DNA of 64,000 bases from Viscum album (GCA_963277665.1 OY728120.1:939349195-939413194), one strand, 5' to 3'. Positions 1 to 11,101 are shown, numbered from the stretch's first letter. A program made the numbers and translations. The notes: generated by a model not told the origin, from the sequence alone.

Positions 1-204
1 ATAAATCGTTGACCGTGACGCAACTGTTCAGGATGTCACCATGCAGATAGTTAGCTGGAGTTCCGAGAGAGTTCTCGATGATGGCCCACCGAGCAGCGAG
101 ACTCCGGTGTAGGGCCCTTTTTCAGTGTTGGCACCTTCGGGTGGTGTACCAGCAGCACCACCACATGTTAGGCAGCAGATGCCACTAGCTGACGGTGCAC
201 GCTA

Positions 205-1080
205 GCAGAGCGCGATGCACGAGTTCCAGCAGTAGAGGCCTCTGAGGATACGAGGCGAGACAGATTTCCCAGGCAGCAGTGGACTGGATGGAGGCGGTTG
301 CTAGAGTTCTACGCCTAGCTTGGATACTAGTAGAGCGGATGATGATCTTAGCACCTGGTGTTTCCAGTGAGTGACCATGAGGTTGGTCCTTATAGTAATG
401 AGGCTTCGGTACGCGAACCGATACCTGGGATAGTACCTACGGGTAGTGCGCCAGCTATGTCACTACCTGTTGGTCAGCAGAGACTCACAGGATTAGTGCC
501 TTACATATGTTTTAGCACCAGATATCCCTCAAGTTTCGAAGTGAGCCTGACTCGTAGGCAGCTGAGGACTGGCTTGAGGAGGTGGTTGTGAGTTTTCTGG
601 AGCTAATACAGCTTCGACAGTATGACATGTCGGAAGCAGAGCACTCAATGTGGCTTACCAATCAATCTTGGTACTCGTTGGTTACGTTGTGATCAGATCT
701 TTAGACTCGAACTTCTGAGAGAAGTGTGTCTAAAGGACATCCGAACCATTACTTTTCCTCTATGCATTTCTACCTATGCTAGGATGCTAGAGAGAACCTT
801 TGTGGTTGTGAACGTTAGCAGTGAAAGGCAGGAAACTAGCGCCAGTCTCAGAGACTCGGGCGTGTAAAATGTTTCAGGAGGAGGAAGAGCTAAGGACAGA
901 TGAATCTGCAGGGTAGCAGACGTGGAAGCGGAGCTTAGAGAGCAGCATGTGGTGGTGTACATTTCGACATGTTACGACCACCCGACTTAGTAGTCCCCGC
1001 CAGGCTCAGGGAGCTGGAGGGCTGGGGAGGAGAGTAGCTGCATTGCGGTCAAGGAGTGTGACCCAGGAGCTCTAAGAATG
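205..1080 (+). pseudogene. Degenerate gag of gypsy element A
   Basis: Reading across frames gives gag-like peptides typical of plant chromoviruses: QAAVDWMEAVARVLR near 271-315 and a related AAEDWLEEVVV near 551-585, followed by FLELIQLRQYDMSEAEHSMW to about 655. Near 1038-1075 there is a CGQ...-like patch that may be the remains of a CCHC zinc knuckle. Gag would form the virus-like particle that packages element RNA in the cytoplasm. Stops and frameshifts occur throughout, so no protein can be made. It lies upstream of an integrase C-terminus on the same strand, and the protease, RT, RNase H and integrase core expected between them are not visible. The gag call is moderate; the zinc knuckle is tentative. 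Confidence 0.5.
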
Positions 1081-1530
1081 ATTCGGGGTATGAATTATGT
1101 CTACTACGAGCTGCCATATCTATAGACATAAGAACCAATCATTCTACCCTTCCACGAATCATGTCCCAGACCTAGAGGTTCCGGGTAAGCCGTAGACTTG
1201 ACCCTCACGTCTGGAGATACCTTTGGGAGGAGACTCGATAATCACGCTTACGCCGACGGTGTGATTTGACCTTGAGGCGAGAGTTTCGGTTGGAATCTCT
1301 TGGTGGCAGCGTAGAGGCCATACGACGTTGATCTGGGTATGGTTTTGATTCACAAATCATACCCCGGTTGACTGTTTTAGGCAAACGTCGGAATGGGTTT
1401 TCCTTGGTCGGCGAAAAGGAAACCCTGGGCAGAACATGTTAAACTCAGGCATAAGAGGGTGTGGCCGATCACTCTTGAGTTGGTCAACCCTACCCTTGTG
1501 CCAGCAGGAGTTTTGAGTTTCAGTTCTAAC
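1081..1530 (+). other. Unassigned internal DNA of element A
   Basis: About 450 bp between the gag debris and the integrase C-terminus. I see no RT, RNase H or protease motif in any frame. An intact gypsy element would have roughly 3 kb of pol here, so this is probably a deletion junction plus eroded sequence. Confidence 0.4.
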
Positions 1531-1935
1531 CTAAAAAGGGAAACCTCTTGAGTTCGAGGGTGACGAACACGTTCTTATACGGTCTCACCCCGATGAGGTT
1601 TCGGAGATGTGGCCGAGGCGGCATGTTATCTCCAAAGTTCGATGGACCCTTTTGATCTTCAGCAGCGTAGGCGAAGAGGTTTACCGCTTGACCCTACCAC
1701 CTCAGTCGCACCGGGTGCATAATGTCCACCACGTGTCTCAGCTGTGGAGATACGTGTATGTTTCTTCACACGTCATCGACCCCGGGGAGTTGGACGTCGA
1801 TGACAGGGCGACAAGCACAGAGGTTCTAGTAGAGATCGAGGATCGACATGAGCAGGATCTACGTGAACGGTTGCTTCCTCTGGGGTGCTTCTCGGGTAGC
1901 ACGAGATCTTCAGGTGAGCATATGGGAGCGTAAAG
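1531..1935 (+). pseudogene. Integrase C-terminus of gypsy element A (chromovirus-like)
   Basis: Frames joined by shifts read KPLEFEGDEHVLIR at 1539-1580, LSPKFDGPF near 1625-1655, then VGEEVYRLTLPP and HRVHNVHHVSQLWRYV up to about 1760, followed by SSHVIDPGELDV. This is the conserved C-terminal part of Ty3/gypsy integrase, which follows the catalytic core and precedes the chromodomain in chromoviruses. A degenerate stretch to about 1930 ends with a TWE-like remnant where a chromodomain would finish. The longest open piece is 1607-1933, and at least one frameshift separates it from the upstream part. It sits just before a polypurine tract and the 3' LTR, the expected position. Confidence 0.8.
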
Positions 1936-2002
1936 CTCAGTTGCGTGCTCAGTACTGCTTGTTTCCCTTAAGTGTGAGTTGAAGCTTTACGGGGACGTAA
2001 AG

Positions 2003-2019
2003 CCCTGAGGTGGGAGTAA
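2003..2019 (+). other. Polypurine tract of element A
   Basis: The purine-rich CCTGAGGTGGGAGTAA directly precedes the LTR start TGTAAAGACC at 2020. This is where plus-strand DNA synthesis would be primed. Confidence 0.6.
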
Positions 2020-2541
2020 TGTAAAGACCCGGAAATGTCAAGGAAAATTTTTTGTTAATTTTCTTTGGAATTTTATGAGTCCGCAGTTTATGACGGCACC
2101 TGATTCCGAGGCCCGGAGTGCCCGGAATTAATTTCCGAAGTTTGGCTTGGGTACGTTCAGTGAACGAACGAGCGGGATTTCCTAACTTTTGATCCGGTGC
2201 TCGGAATTGAAATCCGAGGACACCGATGAACTCGTAGCGCCGATATTCGCTTAAGGAGACCTTTCCCGAAGTTGCGTTTACACGAGGGGAGTTGTAAAAA
2301 TAAATTTGTGAATGTTAAAATAAAAATTTAACTTCAATTTTTATTTTTATCTTCCTTAAGTGTTTTTATCCTTTGGGTGGAAGTTGGGTGACAACCCAAC
2401 TTCCCTTGGGAGGTTAAGAGGGTGGTGGGGCCCACACGAACCCCACCCCTTCATATTCTCTAACCCCCCCCCCAACTCACAATTAATGATGTAAACTTAG
2501 GTTATAACTTATGTCATTAATAAGTGAGTTTAATTAAAGTT

Positions 2542-2684
2542 TTGAAATTCAAACTCTTGAATTTCAAAGGACTTACGTTGTGTTGTGTTAAGTTGTAAAG
2601 TCATGCTTTAATTTTAATAAACTTAAGTTATAACTTAAGTTTTAATTGTGGGGAATTAAATGAAGAGGTTTGAATTTCAAACCT
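2542..2684. repeat. Two AT-rich inverted repeats in LTR A
   Basis: TTGAAATTCAA at 2542-2552 pairs perfectly with TTGAATTTCAA at 2557-2567 around a 4-nt loop. From 2667 the arms GGTTTGAATTTCAAA and TTTGAAATTC(C)AAACC pair over 15 bp with one bulge. Both lie in the upstream half of the LTR. Confidence 0.8.
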
Positions 2685-3220
2685 TTGAAATTCCAAACCC
2701 TTCTATTTAATTCAGTTTTTAGTTTCCTTTGCGGGTTGGCGTTTGCTGTGCGGAGAGGAAAAGAGGGAGGCTTCTTGTGAGTTCTTCCTCCACGACGAAG
2801 AACGCGGCGTCCTTCTTCCACGACGTCGGACCGCAACGCGTTGGATTTCCTCCACGACGCCACAACGCATCCTCTCCGCGACGTGCTTTCCGCGACGTGC
2901 CTCTCGCGGCGAACCCACGTCCGTCTACCGCGACGCCATAACCGCGATGCCGACGACGTCTTCTTCCGTGACGTCCGACCTCCGCGACGCTCGTCCTTCG
3001 CGGATCGTTGATGAGCTCCGCGAGCTTCCTTCGAGGTAGGGGTTGTTGAATATTGTTAATTTATTCCTTTTCTTGAACGTGGATCTCGCTTGTCTAACAT
3101 GAGGCTTGAATGTTTAATTTGAGTTATTTATTTAACGTGAGGGGGGGCCGGATCGCATGAACACGGCCGAACCCCCCTCCATCGTTTATGTTGATTTATC
3201 TTGCGGGTAGAAGTAAAGTG

Positions 3221-3753
3221 GCGTGGTACCGTCGCACCACGCGGACATTCGTGCTATTATTTTACGCGGCGCCGTCGCGCTACGCCGAGGAGAATCTTCA
3301 AGAACGCGACGCCGTCGCGCCGCGTTGAATGGAATCAAGACACGGCGAAGGGGCGCGGTGCCGTCGCACCGCGCCGGATGACGAACGCCGCGGCCGGTTC
3401 CGGGCCGCGGCGGGACGAGGAGACCGCGGCCGGTTCCGGGCCGCGGCGGGAAGAGAAGACCGGCGGCCGGGCCGCCGGCGTCGGAAGCCGAAGGGGGGAC
3501 CGGAATTTCCGGTCCCGTTAGAGAAAACCGGCCGGCCAGCTGGCCGGCCGGATACCTTTAAAACCGGGGGAATTAATCCCCCGGCCATCTTACAAACCCC
3601 CCTCTTAATGAGGGGGGCGGTTCTTTAAAGGAGGGGGGGCAGCAGCCCCCCGATTCGTGTCCAGTCGGCCCCCACGTGCGGGGGCCGTTTCATTCAAATG
3701 GCGCGGCACAAGGCCGCGCCGCTTCACAAAATCAGCGGGGGCTTGCCCCCCGC
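3221..3753. repeat. Array of about 15 consecutive stem-loops in LTR A
   Basis: Perfect or near-perfect inverted repeats follow one another with 8-25 nt linkers. Four share the hexaloop CCGTCG (loops at 3229, 3272, 3312, 3361) but differ in stem. They are followed by stems at 3388-3410, 3424-3446 (same stem, period 36), 3460-3478, 3496-3516 (10-bp arms), 3528-3551 (24-bp perfect palindrome), 3564-3584, 3597-3617, 3634-3651, 3666-3687, 3700-3720 and 3735-3753. Most arms are 7-12 bp and differ in sequence, so this is not an ordinary tandem repeat. Function unknown. Confidence 0.85.
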
Positions 3754-3777
3754 GTGCCGACCACGTGCGGCGCCAGC

Positions 3778-3896
3778 CGCGGCCTGCCGCGCCGCCTCAG
3801 CGCACCGCCGCGCCGCCGCGCCGCCTCCGCGCGCCGCCGCGCCGCCTCGCGCACCGCCGCGCCGCCGCACCGCCTCCGCCGGCCGCCGCGCCGCCC
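3778..3896. repeat. GCC-rich low-complexity repeat
   Basis: A run of GCC/GCG triplets with a longer, imperfect unit of about 45 bp containing CGCCGCGCCGCC. It explains the proline/alanine/arginine-rich chance reading frames on both strands here. Confidence 0.85.
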
Positions 3897-4082
3897 AGGG
3901 GGGGTCGGGCCGGGTCGGCCCGGACCCGGACCCCCCCGTTTCGAACCAGAATTGGTTTTTGGCCCATAACTTGAGCCTCGGACCTCAGATCGACGAACCG
4001 TCATCGGCAACGCGATCCTTGGATAGAGACGGTCGTTTCGGTATATCGCACTCAAAGTTTCGGGTTACTTTGAGTTCGGCCG

Positions 4083-4438
4083 GGTTGGTTCGTTCATGAA
4101 ACCAACCGGGCCTTCGGAGCGGAAACGCTCATATCTTGAGCTACGAACGTCCGATTGACGCGCCGTCAGTCGCGTTGTGTTCTTCTTAGTGAGACGGATC
4201 TTTTGGCATACTCCGCCCGAGGTTTGGACACAGGTGGAGTACGGCCGGGTTGGTTCGTTCACGAAACCAACCGGGCCCTCGGAGCGGAAACGCTCATATC
4301 TTGAGTTCCGGACGTCCGATTGACGTGCCGTCGATTTTGATGGAATCCTCTAAGGGAGACGGATCTTTTGGCATACTCCGCCCGAGGTTTGGACGCAGGT
4401 GGAGTACGGTCGGGTTGGTTTTGCCTTAAAAACCAACC
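4083..4438 (+). repeat. Three tandem units with a GGTTGGTT/AACCAACC hairpin in LTR A
   Basis: Units of about 165 bp repeat three times. Each has the hairpin GGTTGGTT...AACCAACC (4083-4107, 4248-4272, 4413-4438), then CGGGCC...GGAGCGGAAACGCTCATATC or a variant, then a CGTCCGAT-containing block. The solo LTR carries the same three-unit array at 36653-37009. Confidence 0.88.
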
Positions 4439-4799
4439 GGGCCCCGGGAACGAAAATGCCAATAACTCTCAGACCGGACGTCCGATCGACGCGCCGTCTG
4501 TTGCGTTGAGTTCCTGTTGACGATACGGAACTTTTGGATACATCAACTCTGGTCTTTGTGACAGTTGATGTATCAGCCTCTCGGCTCGTGGAGCGGACCC
4601 TCCGAACGAGCTTGTTGTGTGCGGGAACCCTAGTGCTGGCTGCGACTGTTACTGTGACGACTACTACTACTGCTACTGTGACTGCGACGACGATAGTACA
4701 GAGATCCTGTGTGGATTCGACGACAACGACTACAGCACTCAGCGATCCTACGTGGAACAGTGCTACCGAACCTGTGTGAGCTGAATCTTCTGTTTACCT

Positions 4800-5265
4800 T
4801 GGGCGGTGTAGCGCTTGGGTGTAGCGGCGGACCCGTGGTACTTGACAGTGGTGGTGCGCTTGGATGCAGCAGCAGACCCTTGGCGGTGGAGCGCTTGGTT
4901 GTAGCGGCGGACCCGCGATACTCTACGGAGTGTGTGCGCTTGGTTGTAGCGACAGACCCGCGACGGTGGAGACGTGCGTGCGGAGTACGGAGACCGTGTA
5001 GATGACTGAGACCTGACGACTGCTTGACCAACTCGACTTGGAGTGAGTCGACTAGCCCAGTGGACGGAGCGCCCGGTATTTGGCGGCAGACCCACGGCGG
5101 ACGGAGCGCCTGGTAGGTGGCAGCAAACCCGCGGTACTCGACAGGAGGAGTACCTCAGTAGGCTATTTGGGTGAGCGCCCGGTATTTGGCAGCAGACCCT
5201 CAGTGGACGGAGCGCCCGGTAGTTGGCAGCAGACCCGCGGTACTCGACAGGAGGAGTACTTCAGC
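4800..5265 (+). repeat. Diverged tandem repeats with a GGTACTC/GAGTACC hairpin
   Basis: Units of roughly 60-120 bp contain GCGCTTGG or GCGCCCGGTA, a TGGCAGCAGACCC or GTAGCGGCGGACCC block, and a palindromic stretch GGTACTC...GAGTACC (5133-5154; 5239-5260 with the last pair G-T). The solo LTR has the same stem at 37450-37471. Confidence 0.75.
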
Positions 5266-5430
5266 AGTCTTAGGTTAGTGAGCAGTACCTCGGAGTCGTG
5301 ACAGGACTACTGCACACTTCAGAGACGGGGCTCTTCAGCAGCTACGGTTTCGATAATAAAAATCCTGGTTTGAGCTGAGTCAATGATCTTTGTGTTTCCT
5401 CATGATTGAGATGGACCGCTTGATAACTTA

Positions 5431-5623
5431 GGTATATGTATGGGCATATACCTGGGTAATAGTTATCCGTTGATTTCATAAACTTGTTATAAACCGTGTG
5501 GACTTGTACTGTTATCCTATGTGGATTTTACTGTTTACTCTTCTTTGTGGATTGGATTGTTCTTGGGCTCGTGTTGGAGCCGAACGGAAATTGGTGACAT
5601 AGGTATATGTATGGGCATATACC
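5431..5623 (+). repeat. Two copies of a GGTATATG/CATATACC hairpin
   Basis: Perfect 8-bp arms with a 6-nt loop TATGGG occur at 5431-5452 and 5602-5623. Family member A' has the same pair at 37643-37664 (loop TATAGG) and 37738-37759. Confidence 0.85.
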
Positions 5624-5718
5624 TAATCAATACTGGATGTTACTTCGTGATTGTTACTTTTCTTCGTGGTTTATCCTTTGTGGATTTGAGAGACCTTCAG
5701 GGGTCTCGGGGTCCCTAC

Positions 5719-5756
5719 TGAGTATCTTATACTCACCCCTGCACGGGCTTTGCCCG
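5719..5756 (+). promoter_or_regulatory. Conserved TGAGTAT/ATACTCA hairpin near the LTR 3' region
   Basis: TGAGTATCTTATACTCA at 5719-5735 is a perfect 7-bp stem; it is followed by CGGGC/GCCCG at 5744-5756. Related TGAG...CTCA stems occur at similar distances from the LTR end in families B and C. The position suggests the R/U5 part of the LTR; a role in RNA 3'-end formation or another transcript function is inference only. Confidence 0.55.
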
Positions 5757-5899
5757 CACTTCGTTGTGTTGGTTGCAGACGACGGACAGCGCTGACTGTG
5801 GATGAGGCTTTCGGAGTAGGTCGGTACCCGGAGGAGGACCACTGAGCGGGATGTGCTCGGAGCGGACAGTTGGACCCGAGGAGTTGTGAGCTATCTGTA

Positions 5900-5970
5900 C
5901 CTACCCTTCAGGTAGGATCCGTGGTGGACGATCCAGGAGCTGAGCCATCTGTACCTACCCTTCAGGTAGG
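5900..5970 (+). repeat. Tandem pair of CCTACC/GGTAGG hairpins
   Basis: CCTACCCTTCAGGTAGG occurs at 5900-5916 and 5954-5970 in a 54-bp tandem duplication. Solo LTR A' has matching copies at 38057-38073 and 38111-38127. Confidence 0.85.
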
Positions 5971-6250
5971 AATCGAGGAGGACGTCCCAGGAGCCGCTTG
6001 TACTTTCAGTTGCTGTTTTCCCTTTCGAGTTGTACTTTACTTTCAGTTGGGCTTGTATTCCGGCCCCCTTTACTTTTGTGCACTTGTAGTTACTTTCCGC
6101 TTGCTGACTCTGTGGTGGTTGTTACTTTATTAAGGCAATGCCTTCCCTTTTTACTGGGATTTTACGCCTTGGTGCTAGTCGCCAGCCCCTAGCCTATGGA
6201 AGGCGGGCTTGGGGTAGTCACGGCACGGGCCCCGAGGGCGGGTCGTGACA

Positions 6251-7448
6251 ATTAATTATATATTGGGAGAAATTTATGGAAATACAACTCATTGGTTTAT
6301 AATAGTAAAATTTATTTAATGAATAATTCCTTTACATTTTATAGACATAATTTTAAAAGTATTCATAATATTTAGGGTTAATATGATCATTAATGAAATT
6401 GTAATAATAGTCAAATAATATCATTAAACTTTGTAAACAAATAAAAAAATATGTTGTATCAAAAATCTTAGTAAAAAGGTTATTTAATTACTAATTTTAT
6501 TTTAAGGATGTCCATCACATTTTTTTGGAATTTTATCAGAATTATAATAATATTGTTTTCAAAAAAGGACAACCCTTATGTTAGGTGAAAAATCACCATG
6601 TCTAACAAGGTCACAATGTTTTAACCCAAAACAAAGGATAATAAGGTTTTAACACCTACCACTGGACAATGTGATATCCTAGTTAATATTTCATTAGTTA
6701 AATGATTTGAAAAATAAACATTAATAATGAACTAGTGGTGTTATTGTTTTGATTTATAGATTAATGTATTATATTGGATAACTTGTACTAACTATACTGT
6801 ATTTGGAAAATAGTTAGAGACAGATAAAAAGACTTGTCACTCTTTTATGGATCTTACAATCTTTTAAATGTGAATTTTAGTGCTTTATGTATCAAAAATT
6901 CATATTTGGATATCAGTTTCTTAGAGTAAAAGATAAATTGGAAATTGATCAAAGCACAACCAAAGGATGAAATTTTTCTTATAAAATTGGAACATATCAT
7001 GTAAGTATATTTCCTTATATTATTATATAGTAAAACAATTACCAAAATTTAGGAAAAGTATATTAAAACAAAAAAAAATCCTATTACTTTCATATCTAAT
7101 GAACCATTTTTTATTTTAAATCATCGTAGATTTATGCTTTTAAGCTCCTTGAGTTTCCATTGATCGCTCACTTTCTTATGATCAATTACCTTTATAACTC
7201 TCTATAATTATTTATAGCTTTTTCTCATTTCAATATCATCACTTTCTACCAATGTTCTTATACTTAGAAACCGAGTTAGGTGTTATTCAATTTGAACTCT
7301 GTACTTATATTTCTCTCTTATTAAGAGGATGTTTTATTAACTCTTTTTACAATGTGGGATTTCAATAAATGAATTTCAAATATCAAACCCTTGATTACCA
7401 AGATCATGTTTAAATTTTGAGGATAAACTATAATTTAACTTAGGAGAA
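6251..7448. other. AT-rich DNA, probably 3' internal end of an older gypsy element
   Basis: No coding signal is recognisable. The last bases (TTTGAGGATAAACT...TTAGGAGAA, ending 7448) resemble the tail of a gypsy pol region plus a polypurine tract just before an LTR-like start at 7449. The rest is AT-rich with frequent stops in all frames. Confidence 0.4.
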
Positions 7449-8510
7449 TGTAACACCCCAAAATTATAAAATAATAACAGTTTATTCAATATCATACGTG
7501 ACACACAACACCAAGATTAAAAACCCACGAAATACATTTCTAGAAATTTAATCTCTTTTATAGCTTATTGAATAGGAAACCTCGAGTCTAAATAAACCAT
7601 AATATAGTATAATATAATAACCTAGTTGTTAAATTGGCAGGTAGGAATAGTTATAATTAAATTATGAAAATTACTGTTGTTTATTTATTAGAAATAAAAT
7701 AAGAATAATTTAAGAGAAAAATAATTTTTTTTTGAAGAAAAAACAAGCGGTATTTTTTTATAAAAGATAGTTTAGTCGTACTTCATGCACATAATTTAAA
7801 GTTAATTTTTAAAACTTATAGAAAATTTATTTAATGAAATTAAATTATTTTTTGAAATAATAATATAAAAATTATCTTATGGTGAATTATTGGGGTTTTT
7901 TTAAACTATTTCATTTTTCACTAAAAAGTGAAAAATACTAAATTTTAATTGAAAATTGATTTTCATTTAAATTATTTATAAATAAAAATTAAATTTTTAA
8001 TTTGTTTTAATAAAAATTATTTAAATTATATATCTTTTAATCCAATTTAGTTCATTTTAGTAATTTTAATATTGAATTTTTATATAAAACAATTGTAAAA
8101 TTTTTAACATTTTCTCATTAAAAACTGGCTTTCTTATCGTTTTTGTGAGAATTAATTTTAAATTAAATTTTAACACTTATTTGAACATAATTTTTAAAAA
8201 TGGATTAAATATTTTTTTAATCATAATTTATACTATCTAGTAAGTTAAACTTAATTTTTTACCAAAATAATTAGTGAAAACAATAAAAAATTATTTTTCG
8301 CGGTTAAGGTAAAACTGGATTTACCATGGGATAACTAAAACTATAAGGGTTAAGAAAACCTGAAACTTTTATTAAATATATTTTATGGAAATATTTAAAC
8401 ATTATAATTACTAATTCTCAAGAATACTTCTTTTTTGACCATTTTTCATTTGAAAAATGTTGGTACACATTTTTCTTTTCAAAAATTACAAGTGTGTCAC
8501 TAACCTAGCT

Positions 8511-8519
8511 TATAAAAGG
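8511..8519 (+). promoter_or_regulatory. TATA box candidate in the old LTR
   Basis: TATAAAAGG lies about 1.06 kb into the LTR-like sequence, followed by a C/T-rich stretch (CCACCCGCTCTCATCTC) typical of a plant transcription start. A purine-rich GAAGAAGAGGTAATG at about 8675-8690 could be a splice donor. Prediction only. Confidence 0.45.
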
Positions 8520-8859
8520 CCACCCGCTCTCATCTCTTATTCACACCATAAAACCCTTTTTTGAAAAATAACTACCCAAATAAAATTACTAATTACATCC
8601 TGTATTACTAGAATCCTTATTTTGGTCAAAAAACCAAACTAGGAAGGCTTTTGGGGCAAACCTAAGGAGGATACCCGAAGAAGAGGTAATGTCCTTTAAT
8701 GAGCATTTTTATTTTATTCCCTCCTCCATCTCTATAAATTATTAATAACCCATATTGATATAATTTTCTTAGTATATTAAATTTAATTATATTTTTTTAT
8801 AATAATATCATAAGTTACTACCATCCCCATTTCCATAAAATTGATTATGAAATCATCAT

Positions 8860-9510
8860 TCGAGTGTATGGTGGACTATCGCCTCGTGAACCAATTTCAT
8901 TTGTTTTTTCTATTACTACCTCTCACGGTTGGGTACGATTATGGATATTAAGTATATATATGATATTTATAACATAATTATACCTTTTTAGAAATTATAT
9001 CATATATACCCATTTTTATTTCCATCCTGTTGGGGATATAATAACATTGGTCACGTTTACGATGGACTACCGCCTCAAGAAGCAATGTGATTTGTTTTTC
9101 ACAAACGCTTTACACGGAATGTAATAAGGATAAAATTAACATATATATGTGATATACATGAAATATTTATGATATTAATGACACATTTATCACTATAAAA
9201 ATATAATAAATTATTTTATTTCTTACCTTTTCACTCACTTAAATATGATAACATCATTTGTGTATGTGTGGAAAACTACCTTCACGAAGCGATGTGACTC
9301 TCTTTTCATAACCACACAACATGGATGACATATATAAGTATATTTATAAACATAATATGGTGATTATGATATTATTATAATTCTGAAAATATAAATCATT
9401 ACTTTACACCTTTCCATTTGGATCTTTGAAAAATAGAAATGTTACTCACGTGTATATATGACCGACTGTCTCCATGATCGTAACGTAATTAATTTTTCAT
9501 AACCATCTTT
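8860..9510 (+). repeat. Four diverged tandem units of about 195 bp
   Basis: Anchors near 8870, 9061, 9269 and 9459 share a block of the type GGACTACCGCCTCAAGAAGC followed by a T-rich tract and a CTCACGG/TACACGG-like end. The first two are clear; the last two are more diverged. Confidence 0.6.
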
Positions 9511-9812
9511 AATTATTGGTTTTAAAAGTATTATTTATGTATAAATATGATAATTATTTTATTATTATTATTATTGATATTATGTAACAATATAATATGC
9601 ACAAGAACATAAACTTTCATAACAAAGCGTGAATGAGATAACAAGGAAATTAACTCTTGAAACAATGAAAATAATAAAATATTATTAAAGAACAGGTTAT
9701 AATAAGTTATAAAAGGATCATATATGATATAATAAATATTAATATAGTTATTTAATAATTTAATAACATGTTAAAAGCCACTATACATTAGTTTAAATCG
9801 CGTTCAACCAAA

Positions 9813-10450
9813 ATAAATCTTGAGTTAATGGATTTCTTAACTCAATTTCCATTCATTGGGTTAAACTTATACTTCATTGATTCTTTCATCCTAAGATTTT
9901 GTGTGTAATGACTATTTATTTATTTTATTCTCTAGTTACAATTATTTTTTTTATTTAAATTTTATACACATAATAAATTCATTTATTAATCCCCACATTA
10001 ATGATATAATATTTGTAATAGACTTTATCTCAATTTCCCATCATTGAGGCATATTGTGGTGTTATAAACATAATTTATTTTATATGGTGTATATACAAGG
10101 AATTTGACATGTAATATCATGATTATATGATGATTAACGGTATTTTGAGTTTCAATTTTAATTATTACATCCAAGTGGATTTGACATAAGAGTTTCCATG
10201 TGGTAAATAATTTCACAACTCAATTTCTTTTCATGGGGTAATATTACTTCTTTATCATTTTTATATTCTAATATTATGTGTGAAATGAATTTTGATTATA
10301 TTAAATTTTATTTAAACTTATTTTATATTTAATTATATTTTATACACATAATTTATTCATTGATTAATTTTCACTTCAATGTTATGATCCTTGTAAGGGT
10401 TTATTTCACAATCGCATTTTAATCAAGATTGTTTAAACTTGAATTTCAGT
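9813..10450 (+). repeat. Two diverged tandem units of about 390 bp
   Basis: Both units contain CTCAATTTC...CATTGGGTTAA or CATGGGGTAA, then ATTNTGTGTGNAATGA, then TTTTATACACATAAT and TAATNNNCAC. They begin near 9843 and 10217. Confidence 0.5.
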
Positions 10451-11096
10451 TGAAGAATACTATTTGACCTTTTAAAAATAAAATCATTTAGTCTTATTAT
10501 CAAATTGTTATTAATGATATTTTAAAACAATATTTCCATTTTTAAACTATTTGGTACTTAAAATTTTTTAGAAAATGTTTTTAAGAAAATTCAACTTCAT
10601 TTATCTCTTTGGTCAAATATATGTTTTCTTCCAAAACTATGTTTCCTAAAAAATGTTTTTAAAAATGATTTTAATATTTTATAAATGATTTATTAAATAC
10701 ATTTTTACCTATTTTTACTTTTAAATAAAATTGAATGTAACCTCAATGTTGTTTTCAAACCAATTCCCATTTGGATTTTATTAAAAAAGTGAAAGGAATA
10801 TTTGTTTTAATGTGTACGGTGTGAAAGGAATTCCCAGACTTCATGAACTCTCAAATTTTTTTAAGATTCATTTATAAGTTTCAGATACTATTTTCAAAGA
10901 AAAGTATTTTTAACATGTTTTTTGAACCTTTAGTTTTAAAATTTTATTTTCAAAATAAAAAAGAATATTTTATTCAATAATGTTTTTGAAGATATTTTTA
11001 TGATATTTCTATTCATAAATAAAAACAAACCTTTATTCGTACTCTAATGGGTATATGTTGTATTAATACCATCCTTATTGTATCTATGTATGGTTT

Positions 11097-11101
11097 ATGA
11101 T
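11097..11101. repeat. Target site duplication of element B (left)
   Basis: ATGAT directly precedes the 5' LTR; the same five bases follow the 3' LTR at 20259-20263. Confidence 0.85.

Larger units (their letters stand above)
2020..6250 (+). mobile_element. 3' LTR of gypsy element A (4.2 kb)
   Basis: It begins TGTAAAGACCCGG and ends GGGTCGTGACA, bounded by a polypurine tract on the left and unrelated AT-rich DNA on the right. The solo LTR at 34065-38420 belongs to the same family: both start TGTAAA, share the block with TGACGGCACCTGATTCCGAG about 60 bp in, and end GGGTCGTGACA. The 5' LTR lies outside the window. At 4231 bp it is very long for an LTR. The central part is extremely GC- and CpG-rich, unlike the AT-rich flanks. 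Small open frames inside (for example 2743-3039, 3329-3628, 3698-4099) have low-complexity composition and no family resemblance; I treat them as chance. Confidence 0.92.
7449..11096 (+). mobile_element. Left part of an old LTR, interrupted by element B
   Basis: It begins TGTAACACCCCAAAATT directly after a weak polypurine tract, a common LTR start in plant gypsy elements. It has a TATA box candidate at 8511 and tandem repeats at 8860-9510 and 9813-10450. Element B, with its target duplication, interrupts it at 11097. I cannot locate the right end; it may continue at 20264 or beyond. No coding regions are seen. Confidence 0.5.

Noticed and set aside
2743..4099. Overlapping 70-130 residue open frames in the GC-rich part of LTR A
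   Set aside because: Frames are open on both strands because the DNA has few stop codons. The products are Arg/Pro/Ala low-complexity and are not conserved in solo LTR A'.
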